Shown one piece after another: positions 55,153-64,000 of a stretch of 64,000 nucleotides of DNA (its first letter is position 1; each line of letters begins with the position of its first letter). The position numbers and the translations under genes were made by a program. This DNA comes from Darksidea phi (taxonomy: Eukaryota; Ascomycota; Dothideomycetes; Pleosporales; Lentitheciaceae), in contig JASJFT010000133.1 in assembly GCA_030770425.1 (NCBI GenBank), positions 1-64,000 of the forward strand, given 5' to 3'. The notes under the pieces are model-generated. The model did no database searches. It worked only from the letters and a program-made list of their open reading frames with translations, and was not told the origin of the DNA.

Positions 55153-58100
55153 ATGGCGCCCACCCAGGTGGACCTGGCGCGCGAGGTGGCGAGCATCGTT
55201 GCCTGTCGCTACCCGCCCTCGCTGGCCGTTAGTATCCCCCGGTCGCCGCACTGCAAGCACATGACGAGATTGCTGACAACACCGCGCATACAGAAGCTGG
55301 CCGACATCTGCGCCTCCCTAGAGCCCGTCACAATCGGAGCGTGCCTCCTCGATCGCCCGCCGTGCACCCTCGCGAAACTGGCTTCCATCGTGGCCGCAGC
55401 CCTTCCCCTGGGGCGGCACACCATCGTCCTTCTGTCCTCTCTCAGTACGCATCCTCGTCAGCCAGAGGCAGCCGTCCGCGGGCTAATCAGGCCTTGACAG
55501 CTCATTCACCCGACTTCACCCACGCGCTTCTGCTGCAGGCGCCCGGCCTTCTCGATGCCTTGCTTACCAAGGCAATCTCGTCTGACGACGCCTTTGAGGA
55601 GGTAAGCGCCGACACGTAGAGGGAGAGCCGCGTCTGCGGTGCCGCCCAGAATGACGCATCGCCGTCACCTGCTTGTGTAGGGCTGACGTGGACCTAGTAC
55701 GCTCAGCTGTGCGTGACCGTACTGTCACGCCCCCTTCCCGAGTCTGTGCTGCTGCCCGCAAGCGCTCAGTCTTTCCTGCTCGCCGCCTTCGAGCGAGCAA
55801 TCCGCAATCCGCATGTTGAGACTCTCGACCCCGTCTACTGCATGCTCAATGGCGCCTGCAGAGGACTTGGTAGCACCTTACCTCAAGGGTCTAGGCGGCC
55901 GTTTGACGCGAAGCTGAAGCACATACTCTCGTCCGGCAACTCCGGCCAGGACTCTATGCTGATGCTATGGTGCTTTGGCATCACAATTCTCGCCGAGCAT
56001 CCCGAGGCAACCGAGGCATCTCCTGCGTTGCAGTGGGAAACTGCAGCCGGACGAAAGCTCTTTGGTTCCGACATCAACAAGACCATCGACCTCGCCTCTT
56101 TGAGTGTCGTCTGGGCAGCCAAAGGCGATGTCGGCGTCTCGGATGCCGAAGCCTTGCAAGCAATCAGGATCGCCACCCAGACTCTACGTTTCATCGACGA
56201 ACCGGTGCGCCTAACATGGCCAACATCGGGAGACCGTGCCCAGAAGATCTTCACCAAACTTCCCTCTAAGATACTCCGAAGAGGCATCAACCCTGCCGTG
56301 CAGCTAGCCGCGCTTTCCTTTTACGCTATGATAGCGGGTGCAAGCAACTTGCCCGCTGATCTGGTAAAGGAATATGAGACTGCCTTACCCCAGCTGTTGA
56401 CCCGTGTCGACTCGGACTTTCTCAAGGAGAGTCTCTCAACATCTTTGCCCCTGTTTGCGGTAAGTCCCCTTAGCGGTCGTTACCATCCACTGACACAAAC
56501 CAGCCACAGATGGAGGAACACTCCGTGCAAGCTCTTCTATCAACAGTCTTAACAGCGAGCGTCTCGGCCACGTCGGCTCACGAACTGTCGAATGCGAAGA
56601 TCCTCGTTGGCGCGCTAGCTACTATCGTCCCCAATTGCACAGAATTATGTTCCCACGTTCTAAGCGCGTCAGTGTCAACCGATATGCAAGAAGCCCTTCA
56701 GCGCTTCTTTCGGGTCAACGTGAAACGGCTGGAGCACGAAGGCCAGCCATCTTGTCGGTCTAATGCTGCGGTCATGTGCTGCGACTTGGTCTTCGAAACC
56801 ATCTGTTTGCTCATCAGCTCTGGCTTCAGGTTCGGGTTGCCTATGCCGCGGCCACTTGCAGCCCTCTTGGGAAGCAACATAGGGCAGTCTCCAACCACTT
56901 GCCACCAGTGTAACCACCCTGCTCCGTCCACCAATCTGCGCCCGATGTCTTTGTTCCAGCAGGAATGCACGCCACCATCGGGCGTACATCTTCAAGATTG
57001 GCGAGAACGCCTCACGTCTGGGATGGAGAACCAAGCATTCTACCAACGCGACTCGGTCATGCCCTCTATCACACAGATCTGCCAGGATCTCGAAAGCCGG
57101 TGTCAGACGGTGGAAGAGCCACTTCGACGAGAGAGGGAAAAGTCGGCTCGTTTGAAAGAAGAAGTGCATGAGCTGCGCCAGACGCTTGCGCCGATGGAGG
57201 AAAAATTGTGGGAGGGCAGTGAGCATGCCCGTGCGGTTGACTCGGAAAATGAGCAGTTGAAGAAGGAAAATAGTCAAGCTATCTCCGAACTTGAGCGAGC
57301 GAGGCAAGAGTTCGACGACGCCAATGCAAAGGCGGAGAAAGTTCTGCGCAAAGCTCAAGATGGATACGGTACTACCGAGGTGCAACTCCGCCTTGCATAC
57401 GGGGAGGATGTTCGAGCCTGTGAGCAGGAACTCCAGGAGCTCCGCGCAACTGTGACCGCACTTGAGGCACACTTGCATGAGAGAAGTCGTTTACTGGTAA
57501 CTGAATGCGACAAGACCTTTGCCTTGACCGGGGTAATCAACAAGCTGGACCGAGAAAACTCCGAACTCAAAACTCAACTACACAACACCAAATCGGAATT
57601 GGTAGCCGTCACTGGGCGACTGGACGACCTTCAAAAACGGCATGACGAGCTGGCTCAATCTTCCACCAAGGTGTTGGAGGATCTGGAGAGAAAATATGAA
57701 CATGAGATGGCGGAGCGCAGACGTCTAGCAAGCAGCTTGCAAGAAACGAGCGAAACATGCGATGAACTTCGGATTGCAACATCCTCACTCAGAGCTAAGG
57801 CCCAGAGGCTGGAAAACGTAAACATGGAGCAAGACGCAGAGCTCGAGGAACTACGGACCTGGAAAAATCGCGTGTTGGCATCCATGGACCTTCCACCTGA
57901 CCCACCTCGCACGCGGGCGGTGTCATGCTCCATGCATGAGGTCAACCATCCTCGTACCCCTCCGCGCCAGCACCAGCGGCGAAAGTCAGCGCTTCAGACA
58001 CGAGACGCTACTCGAAAAGCTCTCCTAGCGACGCAAGTCAGCAGCAGCAATGCAATAGCGGCTGTCGCAAATGCATCCTTCACTTCGTCCGATTCCCATT

Positions 58101-58333
58101 CCTCTCAGAGCGGTTCAACGTCAAAGCGAATCAAGCCAGAATCCTCATACAGGGTATCTAAATCGGAATCCAAAAGGCTATCGCCGGCCAAACGTTCAGC
58201 TTCGGGGCTTAACTCGCCGAATCGCCGACATACGACGGTAGGCGTCACCATACCGGAGAACGAGGGGGATCCGGAGCCTTCGGAGAGTTTACCTGTGGAG
58301 GAAGGGCGGGGTAGCTTGCAAGATATTGAGTAG
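55153..58333 (+). CDS. Large coiled-coil protein of unknown function
   Basis: Five exons, 55,153-55,227, 55,294-55,444, 55,501-55,601, 55,698-56,459 and 56,510-58,333, with introns of 66, 56, 96 and 50 bp, all in frame, give about 970 residues. The fourth splice could also use an acceptor 6 bp upstream. Residues 1 to about 550 are helical and hydrophobic-to-neutral, repeat-like but unassigned. About 590-860 is a long coiled coil rich in Glu, Lys, Arg and Leu heptads (KEEVHELRQTL, QKRHDELAQSS). The last 130 residues are basic, Ser-rich and probably disordered, with SPAKR-like sites that kinases could use. It may be a scaffold, tether or cytoskeletal protein. The frame stays open for 36 codons beyond the TAG at 58,331. 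Confidence 0.75.
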
Positions 58334-58444
58334 GCAGACTCTGATGTGGACGAGTTCATGGTGGGAACACCATTTACGCCCGAAGCTTTCACATCGGGGA
58401 CGGAAAGGCTTTCTGATAATGATGGGTCGGCTGCGGAGTTGTGA
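58334..58444 (+). other. In-frame continuation after the stop of the coiled-coil gene
   Basis: After TAG at 58,331-58,333 the same frame continues for 36 codons to TGA at 58,442-58,444. The reading is acidic and protein-like (ADSDVDEFMVGTPFTPEAF). It could be a C-terminal tail lost by a nonsense change (a single CAG-to-TAG would do), a readthrough extension, or chance. Confidence 0.45.
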
Positions 58445-58549
58445 TTTTCTCATGACGACACATTCATGCGACGGATCTGGATATCATGTAGGCGGAGGTG
58501 TCACACGATTGGTTAAGACAGGGGTGCTCGGTCGGAAGCTGAAAAAGGC

Positions 58550-58745
58550 GATGAAAAGGTAATAAAAAGGTGACGGAAATGTAATAAAAGGACATGGAAC
58601 GGTAATAAAAAGGCCATGGAAAGGTAATGGAAAGGTAATGAAAGGGTGATGAAAAGATGACGAGGAACTTTTCGGTACTCACAATAACATTTTGGTAATA
58701 TAATAATATTTCGGTACTTGTAATAACATTTCGGTCGTCATAATA
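58550..58745 (+). repeat. Degenerate tandem repeats downstream of coiled-coil gene
   Basis: 58,550-58,665 is a run of ~10-12-bp units related to ggtaatgaaaa with frequent variation. 58,675-58,745 holds three diverged units around taataacatttcggt. They form the first part of the spacer before the RNA polymerase gene. The rest (58,746-59,500) is pyrimidine-rich on the plus strand and probably the promoter and 5' leader of that gene. Confidence 0.75.
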
Positions 58746-59500
58746 TCTATACTGGCTTAGAGGTGTTCTTACCGTCTCCCTTTGTTGATGCAATGGCATG
58801 TCCTATTTTCCCAGCCATGACCCCCATTTTGGCCGCCGATGGGGTTAATATTTCATAAAATCCGCCACTATGCACTGCACACCACGACCTCACATGGACA
58901 CACCAGGCGCGGCACCATTCCGATGTCCCCAACCGCTCTCGACGTTTGTCGCTCTGCGATATTCCTTTCCGCAACTCGTCATACAGCTGCTCTCACCGAG
59001 AGATGCAATTTCCCCCGCCATGCAACTACCCGCGGGCTGTCCTACGTGAGGAAGAGACCACCTTTCAGCTGCAGCGGACCCGCGTTTGCCCACGCACCAG
59101 ACTTCCACTCCTCCCCACTCCACTCACCTCCCTCTTCTGCCGTCTTTCACTCACCTTTCCGCGCCACGAGGCGAAGTGACGCGTTCTTTTCTCTTTGCTG
59201 GCAGAGGTGCAGCGCGATCGACTCACCTCGCTGCTCAACGGATAGCGCTATTCTCACCGCAAGTAAAGGCGCGAACTTTAAGCTGTCGCGCCTTCCTCTT
59301 GTATCCGCGTCCACTTTCACAAGGCCTTGCTCCCATTACACTTTCCCGACTCTAACAGCCCCGACGTTCACTTTCTCGACCAAAACAAAACGCCCACGTT
59401 TCACTCCCTTCAGTCGCAAGTTGTCGTGTCTTTTTGTCGTGTCTTTTGGCGTTGAGTCAAGTCAAGGGGTGCTATCAGCAGCAACTAGCGAGACGGAAAC

Positions 59501-62500
59501 ATGGATAACTCGTGGATGCTAGACTTTGACGACTCGGCTTTCCGGTGCGACACTCCTTCCAACCATCACCAGATCAAATCGGAACAGCGTGCTGATCCTA
59601 ACTACGGCGGCGACACGGGTGCGAATTTGGGTTCGAATTTGAATGCCGCTGCCGTTGGCGCCGGTGTGGGACGGGGTAATGAGTTGAGAGGGGGCCGTGG
59701 CGGTGGTGGTGGTGGTGGTGGTGGTCGCGGTGGTTACGGCGGTCTTGGCGGTCATGGTGGTCACGGCGGTCACGGCGGTTACAACAACATCAGAGACGCA
59801 TCAGCAAGTGGTGGCAACCCGAGCATGCAACGGCGTCCTATGCTCAGATTCTCGAACAGCTCACCATTAAGGAACTTCATCAGCACGAATGACACTCTTG
59901 ATCGTCAATCAAACAATTCATCAAGCAGCTCCAACTCCCAGCGCATCACCGCCATGCCCGCCATCACTTGCGGTGGCGAGCAAGATTGGGCTAATGACCA
60001 AGAGCATAAAGTGAGGGTCATGAACCTTCCGAAGCGTTGCTGGACTAAGGACGTGTACGAAGCACTGAAGCGGTTCGGCACCATAGTGAGGATTGAGATT
60101 GACATCGAGAGGGCAGGCGCTTGGGTTACTTTCCAGTACATTCCCCTTCATCCTAACGATTCCAAACGCTGACTATCCGGTGTTAGGCCACCACCGCATA
60201 TAGACATTTACAGGCAGCCCATCCGCATAAACTCGATGCAGATGAGAATCGAGCGGTCTCACAATCGCTTCTATCTTGTTTCCAGCCCGGTCAATCCAGT
60301 GAAAAAATACCACGAGCTTATCATCTTCTACGCCAACTCCATCGGCTTTGGCGTTACAGGCACCGACAAGACAATGAACATCATGCGAACTGTCGAGGCG
60401 CTCCAAAAGGTTCAAGTGACCCTAAGCTTGGGAAGCCGCAAAGAGCTTGATTTCCAATTCTCTTGCCCGATTGACGACGAATCCCGAAGATTTCGATTCC
60501 GGCTACCGCTCGCTCTGGTCGACGTCATTTACAAGGTTGAGGACAAGGAGACAGGGCAGTGTGCCTTGATCATTCCCTACGAAACACCTCCCCAATTCTA
60601 CATGCAGGTCAAGGCAGATGCCATCAGCGAGACCTGCAACCCTAAGGAGCGGATCTGGACCGACTGGCAGACTTGGTACAGGCAGACGGACCTTGTTGAT
60701 AAAGCGACTAGAGACCGTCTTCAGACTGTTCCTGTGATGGCACATAAAGATGACACTGTCATCGACATCGGTGAGTGATGCTGGTCGCATTCAACGAATA
60801 TGAAATACTGATAGTCCATAGGTCGGTGGACCACCTATCGGGTCTCCTTTGACCCTTCAATGCTGCAAGGCGCCAAATACGAAGAGTTCAGCAACGCCCT
60901 CGCCGATCATGGAGTCTCCATTCAGGAACTCGAGACGTTCGATATAACCGAAGGGAAAAAATCAGTCGTCTGGGGTCTGCTGGAAGAGGAGATATCGGGT
61001 ACCCATCCGCACCTCAAACCCTCCACCGCTCAAGATTCAATCTTCGAGGAGCTTGCCACGGTCCGGATCATCCTCGAATTCCCCGTCCGCTACCAGCTCG
61101 AGGCTTGCCTGTCGAATGGCTACCTGAAGGAACATACCATCACCCGAGAGTTCCTTGAGCGTCTTGCGTCGATGAACTCCGCGCGGGCCGTATATATGCT
61201 GGAGAATGTTATGGATAGGCAGCACAAGTATTCTGATCCGATGGATATCTTCTCCATGCCTCTAAAGGCCAACGTGTCGAAGAACATTCCGAGCTACTGC
61301 ATTCTCTCACGGTCGGCAAACATCACACCAACGGTGATTCATGTCGGTACACCTATTGTGGAGACATCTAACCGCATTGTTCGGAAACATGCTGCAGATG
61401 CCGATCGCTTCATTCGTGTGAAGTTCTCCGACGAAAAGACTGAAGGTCCGCTATTCAGCCAATACGACGACAGATCAGACGCGGTATTCGATAGGATCAC
61501 GCGCGCGATGACCAACGGCATCGTGGTCGCGGGTCGGTACTACGAATTCTTGGCCTTCGGAAACTCTCAGTTCAGAGAACATGGCGCATACTTCTACGCA
61601 CCGACAGACTCCAAGTCAGCGGACAGTATTCGCAAGTCCATGGGACAGTTCGACCATATCAAGACTGTTGCCAAGTTTGGTGCTCGGCTCGGACAATGTT
61701 TCTCGACCACTCGGGCGATCAAGAGCATCAATGTCAAGATCGAAAAGATTCCAGACATAGAGCGTAACGGTTTCACGTTCACGGATGGTGTCGGGCGCAT
61801 GTCACCCTTGCTAGCCAGTATGGCTGCGCAAGAACTAGGTTTTCCGAATCCGTTCGATAACCCACCGTCTCTTTTTCAGTTCCGCTTGGGGGGCTGCAAA
61901 GGCGTGCTTGCACTGGACCCCAAGATTCCCGGCAGTGTTGTTCATATGCGCCCTAGCCAGTACAAGTTCGAAGCTCAGAACGTCGGCCTGGAAATCATTC
62001 GGGCTTCGGCTCTTGCAGTGGCATGTTTCAATCGGCAGCTGATCGTCATCCTCTCAACGCTCGGTGTCCCGGATTCTAGGTTCATCCGAAAGCAGCAAGA
62101 GATGGTTGATTACCTTGAGCGGGCCACCGAAGAGGAGAGCGTGGCTCTTGAGAAGCTCCAGCGGAACGTCGACCTGAATCAGACGTCACTGGTGATGGCG
62201 GGCATGATCCTGGACGGTTTCATGAAGCACAGGGATCCGTTCATGATGTCGCTTCTCCATCTATGGCGTGCGTACCACATCAAGTACCTCAAGGAGAAAG
62301 CTAAAATCGTCATCGAGCAGGGTGCTTTTGTGCTTGGGTGTGTCGATGAAACTGCCACGCTTCATGGGCACTACAACGATCCACAATCCCGACCAGGTGC
62401 CACGAGGAAAGAAAAGCTGGCGACGTTACCGGAAGTCTTTCTACAAATATCCGACTACACCAAGAAGGGCCACTACAAGGTTGTCGAGGGAACATGCGTT

Positions 62501-64000
62501 CTGGCTCGCAACCCTTCGCTCCATCCTGGCGACGTTCGTGTTGTGCAAGCGGTGGATGTGCCTGCTTTACACCACCTGAAGAATGTGGTGGTTTTCCCTC
62601 AGCTTGGGGACCGCGACCTGGCCAATATGTGCTCTGGAGGTGACCTCGACGGTGACGACTATATCGTCATATGGGACAGCGACTTCTTGCCGGATATCAT
62701 CAACGAGCCCCCAATGGATTTCACCCCAGAGAAACCGGTACCGTCGGAGGATCCAATCACCGTAAAGGACATTACGGACTTCTTCGTGACGTTCATAAAG
62801 AATGACTCTCTCCCGCAGATCGCTACCGCACATCTCGCCCAAGCGGACTTTAATTCAGAAGGCAGTAAATCAGAGATTTGTGGGTAATGCCCAGATGATG
62901 GCCGGAGCCCAAAGCTAACCAGAAGATAGGTCTTGAGCTAGCCCGACTGCATTCGACCGCAGTGGATTACCCGAAGAGCGGAATTCCTGCGAAGATGGGA
63001 CGCGAGCTTAGACCGCGCAAATGGCCCCATTTCCAGGAGAGCAGGAACCGGCCTCCGCACATGATATACAAGTCGACCAAGACCTTAGGTAAGCTGTACG
63101 ATCAAGTTGAACTCGTCGACTTCAAGCCGCAGTACGAAAACGCTTTTGACACACGAATTCTGAACGCATTCCAGCTGGATGAGGCTATGATTGAAAAAGC
63201 CAAAGACATCAAGTCGTCCTATGATGCCGCTTTGAGGCGGCTGATGGCCAAGCACGCGATTCGTACTGAGTTTGAGGCCTGGTCCGTCTTTGTGCTGTAC
63301 CACAACTTGGAGGCCCGCGACTATACCTTCGCAGAGGAGTTTGGTAGGACTGTCGGCGTCTTGAAGGCACAATTTGTCGATGCTTGCCGTACCGCTGCCG
63401 GAGCAACTAGTAGGAGCGACTTTTCGCGTTTGGCGCCCTTCATCGCTGCCATGTATACAGCCACTGCTCGGGAGATGAAAGAAGCGCTGAAGGAGTGCCA
63501 GGAGACTGCGATCATAGCCGGCGAAGTTGTCCCTGCGCGGAAGATGGATCCAGAGCATATGCCGCTTATGTCCTTCCCCTGGCTCTTCTACAGAGAACTT
63601 GGTAAAATTGCAACCCACACCAACTTCGAGCACCAATCGGCATCGATGCAACAGGCACCCACTCACAAACACACGAAGAAACAGACCGACATGGCTCTCG
63701 GCCCCGAGTCCGGCTTGGGAGAGATTGAAACCACGCAGGGCATTACGGCTTTCGGGGAGCTCTTGACGCTGGATTTCAGCACCCCGGTAGAAGACAACCC
63801 CAAAGACACCCAGACTATGACGACGACACCTCTCACAGAAAAGCCAAAAGCTGGCGATGGCTTTTTCAGGAGATCTTTTTCTTCTTCTCCGCCAAGCGAG
63901 AATCGCAAACTTGAGGATGAAAACTACAGCCCAAAAGGTGTGAAGGAGCCACCGTCCGCTTCTAAACAGGCGGCGGCCCTAGGTCAGCTCGAGGACAGCG
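59501..64000 (+). CDS. RNA-dependent RNA polymerase of the RNA-silencing pathway (3' end cut)
   Basis: Exons 59,501-60,135, 60,187-60,770, 60,822-62,879 and 62,930 to beyond the window, with introns of 51, 51 and 50 bp. The catalytic motif GGDLDGDDYIV is intact (DLDGD codons at 62,642-62,656, residues 1014-1018), as is the preceding NVVVFPQLGDRDLANMCSGG. This places it in the eukaryotic QDE-1/SAD-1-type family, which makes double-stranded RNA for Dicer in quelling and meiotic silencing. The N-terminus has an RGG/GGH-rich low-complexity tract (about 59,690-59,790) and a short RRM-like segment (VRVMNLPKRCWTKDVYEAL, near 60,016). The third donor is GTGGGT, fixed by the frame (ICLELARLH). The last ~110 residues seen are polar and probably disordered. 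Assignment to a particular paralogue is not possible. Confidence 0.92.

Noticed and set aside
1..64000. CRISPR arrays, rRNA or tRNA genes
   Set aside because: No spacer-repeat array was seen. I found no convincing tRNA cloverleaf or rRNA segment by eye; a covariance-model scan would be needed to exclude tRNAs.

Overview
This window looks like the nuclear genome of a filamentous ascomycete (Pezizomycotina). Spliceosomal introns of about 47-122 bp interrupt ordinary eukaryotic genes. Two HET-domain genes, a QDE-1/SAD-type RNA-dependent RNA polymerase, a SUR7/PalI-type membrane protein and a secreted M43 protease are present. Two large AT-rich islands are almost devoid of CpA and TpG, the signature of repeat-induced point mutation (RIP). 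No species can be named from the sequence alone.

Layout. 1-10,015 is RIP island 1, a mosaic of dead Ty3/gypsy fragments on both strands (integrase, integrase plus chromodomain, reverse transcriptase, gag). 10,656-13,376 is an intact HET-domain gene with an unusual hydrophobic N-terminus. 13,377 to about 24,220 is RIP island 2. It contains a complete but dead chromovirus at 14,541-21,589, with two 465-bp LTRs and a 5-bp target duplication, nested between two copies of another ~215-bp repeat. A ~650-bp inverted repeat (about 9,530-10,185 and 23,575-24,222) brackets the HET gene and island 2, and the island 1 RIP boundary falls inside its left arm. A second intact HET gene is at 26,016-28,082.

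29,720-33,100 holds a decayed, divergently arranged pair: a thioredoxin-reductase-like flavoprotein and an NRPS-like adenylation/thiolation gene, probably the remains of a secondary-metabolite locus. Then come a SUR7/PalI-family gene (minus, 35,966-37,017), a secreted M43 metalloprotease (plus, 38,098-40,553), a pogo/Fot1-type transposase fragment (40,935-41,153), a small unknown protein (minus, 41,855-42,304) and a SEC18/NSF gene (minus, 43,486-46,130) that carries a frameshift between the D1 ATPase core and the rest.

47,441-49,203 encodes a DUF7924-like protein with PD-(D/E)XK-like residues. 49,204-51,535 is low-complexity sequence with a 10-N assembly gap. 51,536-53,691 is a ten-exon mitochondrial D-lactate dehydrogenase (minus) with a GC-AG intron and a 22-nt micro-exon. 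55,153-58,333 is a coiled-coil protein whose frame continues for 36 codons past its stop. 59,501-64,000 is an RNA-dependent RNA polymerase with an RGG-rich and RRM-like N-terminus, cut by the window end.

The genes do not form one pathway. The theme is genome defence and conflict: RIP-killed transposons, HET-type allorecognition genes in or beside the repeat islands, and an RNA-silencing polymerase, with ordinary housekeeping genes in the GC-balanced right half. Exon joins were worked out by hand from splice sites and reading frame, and were not tested against transcripts.
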